Positions 26,372 through 35,787 of a DNA stretch of 64,000 nucleotides are shown piece by piece (the first letter of the stretch is position 1; every line of letters starts with the position of its first letter). The notes beneath the pieces were generated by a model. That model was not told where the DNA came from. It worked only from the letters and a program-made list of their open reading frames with translations, and did no database searches. Where the stretch lies: contig NZ_RCNV01000005.1 of NCBI RefSeq assembly GCF_003667275.1, forward strand, positions 1 through 64,000, given 5' to 3'. The position numbers and the translations under genes were made by a program. Source of the stretch: Mesonia aquimarina. Its GTDB lineage: Bacteria > Bacteroidota > Bacteroidia > Flavobacteriales > Flavobacteriaceae.

Positions 26372-28291
26372 CTAGTTGAATTGCTCTAAACGTTCTTGAA
26401 TTTCTTCCCAATTTTGCATCAAGGTATTTAGCTCTTCTTTTTTTGCTTCGTAACGGGTGAAAAATTCAGGATCTGAAACCGTTTTATCATAGTTTGTTGC
26501 CAGTGCCACATCATCTTCCTTAATTTCTTTTTCCAGCTTTCCTATGTTTGCTTCAACATTGCTCAACTTATTATTTAGCGACTTTAATTTCTTCTGGTCT
26601 TTATAGGACTGTTTTGAAGGCTTTTGGTTTAACGGAGCTGCTTCTTTTTTTACACTAGTCCTTTTTTCTGCTTCCCGTAAATTTTCGATATTTCGCTCTT
26701 GTAAATAATAATCGATATCCCCTAAATATTCCTTTATTTTATGATCTTTAAACTCATAAATGGTATGGGTTAGGCCTTGAAGAAAATCACGATCGTGTGA
26801 AACTAGAATTAAGGTTCCTTCAAATTTTGCCAAGGCATCTTTTAAAACATTTTTAGACTGAATATCTAAGTGGTTTGTAGGCTCATCCATTACGAGCACA
26901 TTAAATGGCTCCAGTAACATTTTTGCAAGCGCTAAACGATTTCGCTCACCTCCTGAAAGAACTTTTACATATTTATCTACATCATCGCCTCTGAATAAAA
27001 ACGACCCTAAAATATCGCGGACTTTAGTTCGTGTTTTTTCATTAGAGGCATCTAGCATTGTATCGTGAACGGTTTTGTTTCCGTCTAAATATTCGGCTTG
27101 ATTTTGAGCAAAATATCCGATTTGCACATTATGACCTAATTTCAGCTTTCCTTGATGCTCAATTTCGCCGACAATAATTTTGGCTAAGGTAGATTTTCCT
27201 TGTCCGTTTTGACCTACAAATGCTGTTTTCGCATTTCTCGCAATTTCTAAATCTATGTGTTGAAGCACATTTTTATTTCCATAGCTTTTAGATATGTCTT
27301 CGGCTTCGATGACTACTTTCCCGGGATTCACCGAAATTGGAAAATTTAAAGTCATTACACTATTGTCGTCTTCATCAACTTCAATACGATCGATTTTATC
27401 AAGCTTTTTTTCAAGCGATTTTGCCATCGATGCCTTACTGGCTTTTGCTTTAAATTTATCGATTAGCTTTTCGGTATGTTCAATTTCCTTTTGCTGATTT
27501 TTTTGTGCAGCAGCTTGTTGCTCTCTGCGTTCTTTACGTAAAATTAAATACGTAGAGTAAGGTTTTGGGTAATCGTAAATTTTACCAAGTGAAATCTCTA
27601 TAGTGCGATTGGTAACATTGTCTAAAAACATTTTATCGTGCGAAACAATTACGACACAACCCGAATAGGCTTTTAAAAAATCTTCCAGCCAGATAATACT
27701 TTCAATATCCAAATGGTTTGTCGGCTCATCGAGCAATAAAATATCATTATTCTGAAGCAACAATTTGGCGAGTTCGATACGCATACGCCAACCGCCGGAA
27801 AAAGTTTCGGTAAGTTTATTGAAATCTTCTCTTTCAAAACCTAAACCTTGTAAAATACGTTCGGTCTCGCCCTGATAATTATACCCGCCTAGAATTTCAT
27901 ATTGATGTTGAACATCATTTAAGTCGATCATAAGCTGATGATACGAATCACTTTCATAATCGGTTCGTTCTGCTAGGTCGTGATTTATTTCAGCCAGCTT
28001 TTTTTCGAGTCTCTTGATCTCTACAAAAGCTTGATAAGACTCTTCAAGCACTGTTCTTCCTTCTTCAAAATCGATATCCTGACGCAAAAATCCTATTCGC
28101 AGGTCTTTTTCTTTTGCTATTTGTCCGGTATCGGCTTCTAAATCGCCGGCTAAAATTTTTAGCATCGTCGATTTTCCGGCGCCGTTTTTCCCTACCAAAC
28201 CGATGCGATCTCCCGCACCTAAACGATAAGTAATTTCTTCAAATAAAAATTCTCCTTGAAAAGAGATCGATAAATTGTGAATATTCAACAT
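26372..28291 (-). CDS. ABC-F family ATPase (ribosome-associated type)
   Basis: Starting at ATG 28291 (MLNIHNLSISFQGEFLFEEI) gives 639 aa, the family length; an upstream in-frame ATG would add a tail with no homology. There are two ABC domains: Walker A GKNGAGKST and GQNGQGKST, signatures FSGGWRMRIELA and LSGGERNRLALA, Walker B ILLLDEPTNHLDIES and VLVMDEPTNHLDIQS. A charged linker joins them, and the C-terminus is a coiled coil (from about 540). It lacks membrane segments, as expected of ABC-F proteins that act on the ribosome. It could also protect against ribosome-targeting antibiotics, but this is not shown. Confidence 0.93.
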   Translation of the reverse strand: MLNIHNLSISFQGEFLFEEITYRLGAGDRIGLVGKNGAGKSTMLKILAGDLEADTGQIAKEKDLRIGFLRQDIDFEEGRTVLEESYQAFVEIKRLEKKLAEINHDLAERTDYESDSYHQLMIDLNDVQHQYEILGGYNYQGETERILQGLGFEREDFNKLTETFSGGWRMRIELAKLLLQNNDILLLDEPTNHLDIESIIWLEDFLKAYSGCVVIVSHDKMFLDNVTNRTIEISLGKIYDYPKPYSTYLILRKERREQQAAAQKNQQKEIEHTEKLIDKFKAKASKASMAKSLEKKLDKIDRIEVDEDDNSVMTLNFPISVNPGKVVIEAEDISKSYGNKNVLQHIDLEIARNAKTAFVGQNGQGKSTLAKIIVGEIEHQGKLKLGHNVQIGYFAQNQAEYLDGNKTVHDTMLDASNEKTRTKVRDILGSFLFRGDDVDKYVKVLSGGERNRLALAKMLLEPFNVLVMDEPTNHLDIQSKNVLKDALAKFEGTLILVSHDRDFLQGLTHTIYEFKDHKIKEYLGDIDYYLQERNIENLREAEKRTSVKKEAAPLNQKPSKQSYKDQKKLKSLNNKLSNVEANIGKLEKEIKEDDVALATNYDKTVSDPEFFTRYEAKKEELNTLMQNWEEIQERLEQFN

Positions 28292-28359
28292 TAGTGTAAC
28301 GTATGTGACATAATTATTTGCAAAGATGCTTAAATTTGTATAGGTATAAAACTCAAGCA

Positions 28360-28743
28360 ATGAAATTATTAAAAGGCCATAAAATTTACAGCATCTTAAC
28401 AGGAAAATGCCCGGTTTGTCACGAAGAAAATATGTATAAAACCGCTAACCCTTATAAATTAGGGAGTGTGTACGATATGCACGACAAATGCAGCAATTGC
28501 CAAACGAAATATAAGATTGAACCTTCATTTTTTTATGGCGCCATGTATGTAAGTTATGCGCTAGGCGTTGCTTTTTCTGTAGCAGCCTTTATTATTGCCT
28601 ATTATTTTTTTGGAGCAAACCTACTGACTTCTTTTGTTGTCATCGTAGCTACTCTTATCGGTTTAATGCCAATTATTATGCGTTTATCTAGAAATATTTG
28701 GATTAATTTCTTTTTTAGTTATCAGCAGAAAACCATCGATTAA
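28360..28743 (+). CDS. DUF983 membrane protein with zinc-ribbon
   Basis: Starting at ATG 28360 (MKLLKGHKIYSILTGKCPVCHEENMY) gives 127 aa. An upstream in-frame ATG at 28318 lies where the divergent promoter should be and is unlikely. CPVC and CSNC form a probable zinc-ribbon, followed by two transmembrane helices (MYVSYALGVAFSVAAFIIAYYFF and SFVVIVATLIGLMPIIM). It is divergent from the ABC-F gene and convergent with the FAD oxidoreductase. Function is unknown. Confidence 0.8.
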   Translation: MKLLKGHKIYSILTGKCPVCHEENMYKTANPYKLGSVYDMHDKCSNCQTKYKIEPSFFYGAMYVSYALGVAFSVAAFIIAYYFFGANLLTSFVVIVATLIGLMPIIMRLSRNIWINFFFSYQQKTID

Positions 28744-28744
28744 A

Positions 28745-29788
28745 CTAATTAAAATAACGCTTGCAATCTACTGCTGCATCAAGTGGCGTTTTATGTTCTA
28801 TATAATTGAAAAGCATTTCGCTTGCAGAAGGTGCTATTAAAACACCTCTACTGCCAAAACCATTACTAATAAATAATTGCTTATGTCTTGGGTGTTGACC
28901 AATTAAGGGTCTTCTATCCGGAACTGTAGGTCTAACTCCAGCTTGTTGATCAATTATTTCATACGGACAGTCAAGCACCTTATCTAATTTTTGCTGAAGA
29001 TAAGTTTTCTTTTCTTCGCTGGGTTTTTGATTTTCAAATTTACGCTCGTAAGTTGCCCCTATTTTATATAAATCATCCCCAAGTGGAATGATAAAAACCG
29101 AAGATTTTATCATGGCTGTTAATTTCAGCTCTTCTGATTTGATGATGAGGTATTCACCTTTATTTCCTTTCAGGGATAGATCTCGAAAAAAAGGATTTTG
29201 AACTAAACCATATCCTTCACAAAAGATAATTCGTTTAGCAACTTTATCTTTATAATAAACAACATCATCCTCTATCCGCATTTGCTGATGATCAAAAGTA
29301 TCGACAAGTAACAGATCATTAGCCTGTAAAAAGGCTCGATAAGCTTTTAATAATCTTTTTGTATCCAGTACACCGGTTTGTTCAACTTTACCAAAACTAA
29401 ATTCCGAATGAATACCCGGTATATTTTTCATTAAATCGGTCGATAAAAAACTAGATAACAAAGGCTTATCAGCCGATGCAAACCAATCATTTTGTTCTTT
29501 GACAGAATTAAAGCGGCGATAGATAGGCATAAATTTCAGTAAACTCTCGCCTAATATTTCTTCAATAGCTTGATAAAACAGAATAGCCTCTTTTAATTGC
29601 TTGTCGGCTTTCCAGGCCAAAGTAAAGCGTTTTAAGATTACCGGATTAAATATTCCACCGGCTACCTTAGAAGATTGCTGCGAATCATCAGTAATAAGAC
29701 AAAAACTTTTGGACTGTTTTCGTAATTGTTCGGCGAAAGCGATACCACTTAAACCTCCACCAATTATAAGATAATCTAACATAGCCAT
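28745..29788 (-). CDS. FAD-dependent amino-acid oxidase-like protein
   Basis: 347 aa. An N-terminal Rossmann motif LDYLIIGGGLSGIAFAEQL binds FAD; the C-terminal GVRPTVPDRRPLIGQHP...FISNGFGSRGVLIAPS segment is typical of the DAO/DadA family, which oxidises amines or amino acids. No transmembrane segment is seen. The start may be ATG 29788 or the second Met at 29782; both lie directly after the terminator of the gld block. It follows gldN on the same strand, but no functional link is evident. Confidence 0.82.
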   Translation of the reverse strand: MAMLDYLIIGGGLSGIAFAEQLRKQSKSFCLITDDSQQSSKVAGGIFNPVILKRFTLAWKADKQLKEAILFYQAIEEILGESLLKFMPIYRRFNSVKEQNDWFASADKPLLSSFLSTDLMKNIPGIHSEFSFGKVEQTGVLDTKRLLKAYRAFLQANDLLLVDTFDHQQMRIEDDVVYYKDKVAKRIIFCEGYGLVQNPFFRDLSLKGNKGEYLIIKSEELKLTAMIKSSVFIIPLGDDLYKIGATYERKFENQKPSEEKKTYLQQKLDKVLDCPYEIIDQQAGVRPTVPDRRPLIGQHPRHKQLFISNGFGSRGVLIAPSASEMLFNYIEHKTPLDAAVDCKRYFN

Positions 29789-29795
29789 AATATAA

Positions 29796-29822
29796 AAGCG
29801 CCCTTTAAGATAAAGGGCGCTT
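29796..29822 (-). terminator. Terminator after gldN
   Basis: AAGCGCCCTTTA-aga-TAAAGGGCGCTT, a perfect 12-bp stem in the gap between gldN and the oxidoreductase gene. On the minus strand it is followed by TTTTATATTA. It should end the gldKLMN transcript. Confidence 0.75.
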
Positions 29823-29846
29823 GATTCATTTTTGATAAGTTATGAA

Positions 29847-30743
29847 TTAATAGTTCCACATATCCGATTCAAAATTTCGGATTGTTTCTTTAATACGTTG
29901 CGATTCTAACAACTGCATTAGCGCGTTATCAGCTACGTATTCATCTACTTCACGATCTCCTTGTACATTATCTTCTTTATAGATAACCGCATCAAAGCGA
30001 CGAGAATTGAGCAAATGATCGAACGTGAGTGGCTGTGCTGTATTAGCCCTGTTAAAGACTTGAGCATCATGCAAGACCTTTCGTGCTTCCGGATAAAAAA
30101 CCCAGAAAAGCTCTACAGGTTTAGCATTTGGATTATTCGTGCTTTTCGCATAAGCATCAATTACCATCGGGCAAATCCCTAATAATCGGTAACGTAACTC
30201 ACCTTGACGCGTATCAAAATACCAATAGCCTCTAATTCTGTAGCCTTCTACATCAGCTCCATCTACATCGGTTCTTCTCACAAACTGCGGATCTAATTCT
30301 TCTCCCGCATTTAATTGATCGTAACCTCCTTGAAGCGTATCTCTACGAGATAATGTAGGCCCTAATTCTTCTAAAGTTCTCTTTCTGTTGAAATAAGAGT
30401 CCGCATAAACATTTTTTATTTCGCCACTTCTAATTCCTTTTAAAAGGACATTAAAAAGTGACAAACGCTCACTTCCTAATCTACCTGTATCAATTGGGTA
30501 AAGCAGTGGTAAATTAACACGCTCATCCAAATCAATATATTCCCAAGTAGTTTTTGCCCAAAGAATATCACGCTCGTCAACATAACCATAAGGCAATGGC
30601 TCATCATTGTCGTTTGCGATCTGAGCATCGGTTTTCTTTCCTATTTCAGAAGGAGTATCCGCATTCAAAATATTTGTTTGCGCATATGTATTTCCTCCTA
30701 AAACGGCAACTATTAGTAATACAAATAGATTCTTCATCTTCAT
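29847..30743 (-). CDS. gldN: Gliding motility/T9SS protein GldN
   Basis: 298 aa with signal peptide MKMKNLFVLLIVAVLGGNTYAQ. The segments YVDERDILWAKTTWEYIDLDERVNLPLLYP, GLRY-like RIRGYWYFDTRQGELRYRLLGICPM and ELFWVFYPEARKVLH are characteristic of GldN (PorN). It forms the periplasmic ring with GldK that couples the T9SS translocon to the GldLM motor. It is the last gene of the gldKLMN block, 20 bp after gldM, with a terminator just downstream. Confidence 0.95.
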   Translation of the reverse strand: MKMKNLFVLLIVAVLGGNTYAQTNILNADTPSEIGKKTDAQIANDNDEPLPYGYVDERDILWAKTTWEYIDLDERVNLPLLYPIDTGRLGSERLSLFNVLLKGIRSGEIKNVYADSYFNRKRTLEELGPTLSRRDTLQGGYDQLNAGEELDPQFVRRTDVDGADVEGYRIRGYWYFDTRQGELRYRLLGICPMVIDAYAKSTNNPNAKPVELFWVFYPEARKVLHDAQVFNRANTAQPLTFDHLLNSRRFDAVIYKEDNVQGDREVDEYVADNALMQLLESQRIKETIRNFESDMWNY

Positions 30744-30763
30744 AACTTAATAATATTTTATTC

Positions 30764-32323
30764 TTAATTTGTAAGCTGCACAATTACAGGCGATACTGCC
30801 GGAAGTCTATAACTAGAATTTCCTGCAATTTTTGCTTGAATGTCAAAAATTTGAACAATATCACCTCGCTTAGCACCTTGAAGGGCACGTTTAGCGGCTC
30901 CATTTAATTTCTGTCCGTTTACTTGAACAATTGGCTGCCCAGGAATTTGCATTTTAAATCCAGAAACATTTAATTTCAGGTCAAAATCGAAATCCGGGAT
31001 TTCAGCGCTGATGGTTGAGATCTCTAAACCATTACGTTGCATTCTTACCGGACCACCGTTTCCATCTTCCCCTCTTACAGTTCCAACCGGACGTGGAATT
31101 TCTTTAATTCTAAATTTCTTGCTATCAGAAACAGTTTCCCCCGTTGGTAATTTACCAGAAACATTAATACTTACTTCACGAGCTTTAACACTAGTTACGT
31201 TCATCACGTATTTTCCAGCACCACCTGCAGAACGAAGTCCAGGACCATTAGCCGATACACTAGGAACTCCAGGAATAGAAACAGTCATTGGGTTGTCTAC
31301 CCCTCTGTAAACCACATTCATTTTATCGGCAGAAATTACTGCTGCATTTGGTTTAGGAATTACTGCATAAGAAGTTTTTACATCAATTTTTACAATAGAA
31401 TCACCTTCTTTAAATTGAAGCTCACCCTCAATATTTTGCTCTCCTACATTACCAGCTGGAAAGTCCAACTCAACAGTACCAGTAGAACCAGCATTATTCA
31501 TTTCCTCTCCATTAATCATTACTTTATCAAAACTAAGCTGATCATCAAAACGCCCAAGAACAACCTTACCTTTAAAGTTTTCTCCACTAAAAAAAGCAGT
31601 TTTATCTGGAATAACAATAGCTTGATATTTACTCATAGATAATTGAGCTGTTTGCTCTCCTTGCATCATTGCAGAAAGCAATTGATTTTCAACAGTCTTG
31701 ATATTGTTTTGCCACTGGGTCATTTTTGTCAATGAAGCGATTAAAGGGAAACCAATAAAGTGATAGTTAATCCATTCTTTTTTAACACCTTCTCCAACAT
31801 CAACTTTTTCAGTTTTAAATTTGTCCTGTACTGTTTTCTCTATCTGACGATACTGCGGTCCTTCTAGAGATCCTAGTAGACTAAGCATTTCAGTACGGTA
31901 AGTATCCATCTTATTCACAAATTTCTGACCTTCATCTGTTATCTTGCTTTGATAAAATAACTCATCAAAATAACTAGACTTATCCATTGCTTCATAATCC
32001 TTTGGATCATCTTCTGTTTCAAGAGCACCTTGCTTTAGTCCAGCAATGTAGTTATTCAAATCAGAAGAAATGGTTTGTACCTCTTGTGCTTTTTCCTGTA
32101 ATGGTTTATATACCTTAGGCTGTTCTGAAGCTTTCGCTGCCAATCCCGCCATAAAGTTTTGATTACGACTTTCTGCGTTAGTATTTGCCTCAGTTAAATC
32201 TTCATTGATCATACCAAAAGCACTCAACACTTCTTTAGACATATTTAATGCCATCATCGCGATGAAAACCAAGTACATCAGGTTAATCATCTTCTGCCTT
32301 GGGGTTTGTTTTCCTCCTGCCAT
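30764..32323 (-). CDS. gldM: Gliding motility/T9SS motor protein GldM
   Basis: 519 aa. A short cytosolic N-terminus (AGGKQTPRQKMINLMYLVFIAMMALNMSKEVLSAF) contains the single membrane helix that joins the GldL bundle; the rest is a long periplasmic arm with several beta domains (VIPDKTAFFSGENFKGKVVLG, and the C-terminal IPRPVGTVRG...). GldM forms with GldL the proton-driven rotary motor that powers T9SS and gliding. It lies between gldL and gldN with short gaps and the same orientation. Confidence 0.96.
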   Translation of the reverse strand: MAGGKQTPRQKMINLMYLVFIAMMALNMSKEVLSAFGMINEDLTEANTNAESRNQNFMAGLAAKASEQPKVYKPLQEKAQEVQTISSDLNNYIAGLKQGALETEDDPKDYEAMDKSSYFDELFYQSKITDEGQKFVNKMDTYRTEMLSLLGSLEGPQYRQIEKTVQDKFKTEKVDVGEGVKKEWINYHFIGFPLIASLTKMTQWQNNIKTVENQLLSAMMQGEQTAQLSMSKYQAIVIPDKTAFFSGENFKGKVVLGRFDDQLSFDKVMINGEEMNNAGSTGTVELDFPAGNVGEQNIEGELQFKEGDSIVKIDVKTSYAVIPKPNAAVISADKMNVVYRGVDNPMTVSIPGVPSVSANGPGLRSAGGAGKYVMNVTSVKAREVSINVSGKLPTGETVSDSKKFRIKEIPRPVGTVRGEDGNGGPVRMQRNGLEISTISAEIPDFDFDLKLNVSGFKMQIPGQPIVQVNGQKLNGAAKRALQGAKRGDIVQIFDIQAKIAGNSSYRLPAVSPVIVQLTN

Positions 32324-32371
32324 ATTCTTAGTTAAATTTTTTAATTAATAAAATTAGTTATACAATATGGA

Positions 32372-33010
32372 TTAGGCGTTTGGTCTCATTGCCGTTAACA
32401 TACCTCCGTACACTCCATTTAATGAAGAAAGGTTAGATGTCAATGATTGCATTTCAGCTTGTAACTTAGAAGCGTTTTCAGCAACAGCCTGGTTAGCCTC
32501 TGCTTGCTTACTTGTTGATTCTAATTGTACTTTATAAAGATTATTTAATGATTCCATTTGACTTGCAGCCAAGGTCATTTCTTCACTGTATTTTTTCTGA
32601 GAAGAAATAGCATCTACTGTTGGAGCCATATTTTTTGCAGCACCTTCAAAATTTTTGATACTGTCTCCAAGACTTGCCATTAATGCGCCATCAATCTTTG
32701 CCTCTTTTAACATATTATCTAATTTTTTAGATAACATTCCTTCAGCATCTTGAGGTGCTTCTTTCTTGCCTTTAGTGCTTACTGCACCACCAGCTAATTC
32801 CGGGTAAACTAAAGACCAATCTAATTCATCGTCAACTGGTTCAAAAGCAGAAACGGTAAATACAAGTGCCTCTGTAATTAATCCTGCAATTAACATTGCG
32901 TTACCAAAAGGCCAGTGCATAATTTTAAATAATGCTCCTAGGATTACAATTGCTGCACCTAGACCATACACCATATTCATTACCTTCTTACTGTTTTTTG
33001 ATTTTGCCAT
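32372..33010 (-). CDS. gldL: Gliding motility/T9SS motor protein GldL
   Basis: 212 aa. Two transmembrane helices near the N-terminus (VYGLGAAIVILGALFKIMHW and NAMLIAGLITEALVFTVSAF) are joined by a short WPFG turn, followed by a cytosolic helical region (SLGDSIKNFEGAAKNM ... SSLNGVYGGMLTAMRP). The helix Glu (TEALVF) corresponds to the conserved charged residue thought to take part in proton use. It pairs with GldM as the inner-membrane motor. Confidence 0.95.
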   Translation of the reverse strand: MAKSKNSKKVMNMVYGLGAAIVILGALFKIMHWPFGNAMLIAGLITEALVFTVSAFEPVDDELDWSLVYPELAGGAVSTKGKKEAPQDAEGMLSKKLDNMLKEAKIDGALMASLGDSIKNFEGAAKNMAPTVDAISSQKKYSEEMTLAASQMESLNNLYKVQLESTSKQAEANQAVAENASKLQAEMQSLTSNLSSLNGVYGGMLTAMRPNA

Positions 33011-33090
33011 AATAAAAATTTTAGTTGTTTTTAAGTTAAGTTAAATGTAAATATTTGAGTAAAATAATTGTAATTCTAAATTTTAGTTGA

Positions 33091-34500
33091 TTATCTAGGC
33101 GGTTGATTTAACTGAATATCACTATTTCCTGAATAATCTTGAACTGTTCTAAAGCCGATATAACTTCTAGCGGAATCTGAATATTCATAATCTCTAGTTC
33201 CTACTTGCAAGAAGTAAGCAACATCTTTCCAAGAACCTCCACGTACAACCTTACGCTTGTTTTCTTTATCGTTAACACTTGGATTCATAGAAGAATAAAA
33301 TTCATAAGAATCTGGGCTATACGAAGAATCTACCCATTCTGCTACATTACCAGACATGTTATAAAGATTATAATCATTTGGCTCAAAAGATTCTGCTTCT
33401 ACGGTATATAATGCTTGATCTGCTGCGTAATCTCCACGCAAAGGTTTAAAGTTTGCTAAGAAACAACCTCTATCATTTTTTGAATAAGGACCACCCCAAG
33501 GGTAAGTAGCTCCTTCTATTCCACCACGAGCAGCATATTCCCATTCTGCCTCGTGCGGTAAACGATATACACGAACATTATGCAAGCCTTTTTCTCTTCT
33601 ATAACCATTGTGATATAGGGTTCTCCAATCGCAAAAAGCTTTTGCTTGCTGCCAAGTTACCCCTACTACAGGATAATTATCATAAGCAGCGTGAGAGAAA
33701 TAATCATTATGCATTGGCTCATTATATGAATAGTTAAAATCTTTAATCCAAACAGTGGTATCCGGATAAACTTCCACTTCATTTTCCACAATAAAATCTT
33801 CACGATTTCCTTGCTCTCTAGCCGCAGCCTCTATATCTAAGGTCTTATAACTATACTTGAATTTAGTAACATCCATTAAACGCTGACCATTATAAGATTG
33901 CTCCGGAGGAAGGTAAATTTCATCCATCACACGCACATAAGGCTCATCCGGGTATTCTGCAGTTTCCCACAAAATCTCAGGCTCCCAGTTTATACTTTGA
34001 TTTGTTGGATCGTAATGTATAGAATATTGTTGGTAAGGTGTTTGGTTTGAGTTTGCACCATTTGCACCACCCCCGTTATTATTATTGTTTTGGTTACCTG
34101 CCCCTTTGAAAGCGAAATCCTGGATTGAACCTCCATTATTTCCGCCACCACCTTGGCCTTGACCTCCGCCACCGGCGAACTCTGCTTCTTCAGCTAAGCG
34201 ATGTCTCACGATAGAATCTCTTACCCAAAAAACAAACTGTCTGTATTCTGAATTGGTAATCTCAGTTTCGTCCATATAAAATGAACTAACCGTTACCGTT
34301 TTTGTTGGCGCATTTTTTCTTCCGGCAACATCATCATCAGACTTCCCCATAACAAAGGAACCTCCAGGAACCAATGTCATTCCAAAAGGCTTCTCAGGGT
34401 GCCAGTCATTTCCTTGAGCTCCAACTAATTGTCCTCGATCTCCTCCACCGCAACTTGCGAGAAAAGAAACTAATACAACAATAGAAAATATTTTCTTCAT
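33091..34500 (-). CDS. gldK: Gliding motility/T9SS lipoprotein GldK
   Basis: 469 aa outer-membrane lipoprotein: signal peptide with lipobox LASC, Cys17. The formylglycine-generating-enzyme-like fold is marked by MTLVPGGSFVMGKSDDD, TNSEYRQFV, YPVVGVTWQQAKAFCDWR, RLPHEAEWEYAARGG, NMSGNVAEWV and VVRGGSWKD. GldK and GldN form the periplasmic ring under the translocon. Residues about 110-152 are an unusual Gly/Asn/Gln-rich low-complexity insert. It is the first gene of the gldKLMN block, 117 bp after the arginase-like gene. Confidence 0.95.
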   Translation of the reverse strand: MKKIFSIVVLVSFLASCGGGDRGQLVGAQGNDWHPEKPFGMTLVPGGSFVMGKSDDDVAGRKNAPTKTVTVSSFYMDETEITNSEYRQFVFWVRDSIVRHRLAEEAEFAGGGGQGQGGGGNNGGSIQDFAFKGAGNQNNNNNGGGANGANSNQTPYQQYSIHYDPTNQSINWEPEILWETAEYPDEPYVRVMDEIYLPPEQSYNGQRLMDVTKFKYSYKTLDIEAAAREQGNREDFIVENEVEVYPDTTVWIKDFNYSYNEPMHNDYFSHAAYDNYPVVGVTWQQAKAFCDWRTLYHNGYRREKGLHNVRVYRLPHEAEWEYAARGGIEGATYPWGGPYSKNDRGCFLANFKPLRGDYAADQALYTVEAESFEPNDYNLYNMSGNVAEWVDSSYSPDSYEFYSSMNPSVNDKENKRKVVRGGSWKDVAYFLQVGTRDYEYSDSARSYIGFRTVQDYSGNSDIQLNQPPR

Positions 34501-34617
34501 AACTTAATTTAGGTTAAGATAATCTTGATTAAAGGGCGTAAACCTATTTATTTATTTATTAAAAAACAATTTTTTTCTTAAAAAATTCTAAAAAAACACG
34601 CTAAAAAGAGTGGTTTT

Positions 34618-35787
34618 TTAAAGCTCATTTTTCCGTCTCGCTTTGAACCAACGTTCCGGAATATTCTGATTACAAGCTTCTAAGTAATCTTGGTACGTAC
34701 ATGGCAATAACGTATTCTTTTTTAATTTATTGTTAAAAGTTGAAGAATACGGAATTTCTATCCACCATCTACCTGAGCGTTCACTTTTATAAAATATTAG
34801 AACCTCATCTTGAATAGGCACCTTATATTGTAGAAACTCTTTTTTTGAAGATATATTGTTTTCATTCTTTCGAAAATTTACTCCCTCAATAAAATACCAT
34901 AAAATTTGGGAGACCAACATAGAGTTATTTTTCGATAATTCCAAATTTTGAAGCTGATAAAAACCAAAAGAACTCACCTTGTCGCTGATACCCGCATACC
35001 TTGCCAGTGCACAAATCTCCCTATTGGTAAACCCATTAGGTGAACTTAAAGCAGCATCATTACTAATTTGCAAGTTTTCTATTGCATTAATATCTATACT
35101 AACCATATCTGCATCTCGCATAACAGGTTCTACTTTTGAGATATCTGCAGTTAATTCACCTAAGCGATAAGATTCAAAATAAAGTTTATCTAATAAGCCG
35201 ATCTCTTCTTGCGAATTAAAATATGTTTGATAGCCTAAGTTTGCATAATTAAACAAATTATAAGGCTGGTCTACCACCATTTTACCAACATAGCTACGAT
35301 CGCTAATTTCTTTTTCTGCATCTCCTAAATCAAAACAGGCATCTACATTCACAAGGTTTACCATTCTACCGAAATTATCATAACCTCTGTATTGTGCGTA
35401 AACTAAATCTTGACCGCCACCAAGAATAATGGGAATAATTTTACGGTTAATTAAATCTTCTACAATTGTTTTAACAACATAATAGGTATCGTCTACAGAT
35501 TCTCCAGGCAATATATCGCCTAAATCAACAATAGAGGTATGCCAATTACCATTATATAATTGGTAAAAGTTCTGCCTAAGCTTATTAAAATTAAATGAAT
35601 TATCTAAACTTGCTAAAGCTCTTCTATCTTCTCTAACACCTAGGATGGCCACTTGAACATTTTCTAGTTTTGGCAATCCGTTTTCATAAGAATGGATTTG
35701 AATTTGCTTTGCAAGCGAAGTGTCCGGCGCATCAGATAAAATTTCTAAAACTTCATCTGCTACCGGTTCTAAAAAATCAAATGCCAT
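34618..35787 (-). CDS. Arginase/formimidoylglutamase-fold protein, metal ligands degenerate
   Basis: 389 aa. Its overall fold (VQVAILGVREDRRA ... IIPIILGGGQDLVYAQY ... VNLVNVDACFDLG ... DMVSIDINAIE) is that of the ureohydrolase family. However, the metal-binding motifs are altered: GGGQD (123-127) instead of GGxHx, DACFD (149-153) instead of DAHxD, and SIDINAIE (230-237) instead of SxDxDxxDP. It is therefore probably not a classical manganese hydrolase. The start codon overlaps the topA stop by one base, and it precedes gldK, so it may be co-transcribed with both. A non-enzymatic role linked to T9SS is conceivable but unproven. Confidence 0.8.
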   Translation of the reverse strand: MAFDFLEPVADEVLEILSDAPDTSLAKQIQIHSYENGLPKLENVQVAILGVREDRRALASLDNSFNFNKLRQNFYQLYNGNWHTSIVDLGDILPGESVDDTYYVVKTIVEDLINRKIIPIILGGGQDLVYAQYRGYDNFGRMVNLVNVDACFDLGDAEKEISDRSYVGKMVVDQPYNLFNYANLGYQTYFNSQEEIGLLDKLYFESYRLGELTADISKVEPVMRDADMVSIDINAIENLQISNDAALSSPNGFTNREICALARYAGISDKVSSFGFYQLQNLELSKNNSMLVSQILWYFIEGVNFRKNENNISSKKEFLQYKVPIQDEVLIFYKSERSGRWWIEIPYSSTFNNKLKKNTLLPCTYQDYLEACNQNIPERWFKARRKNEL

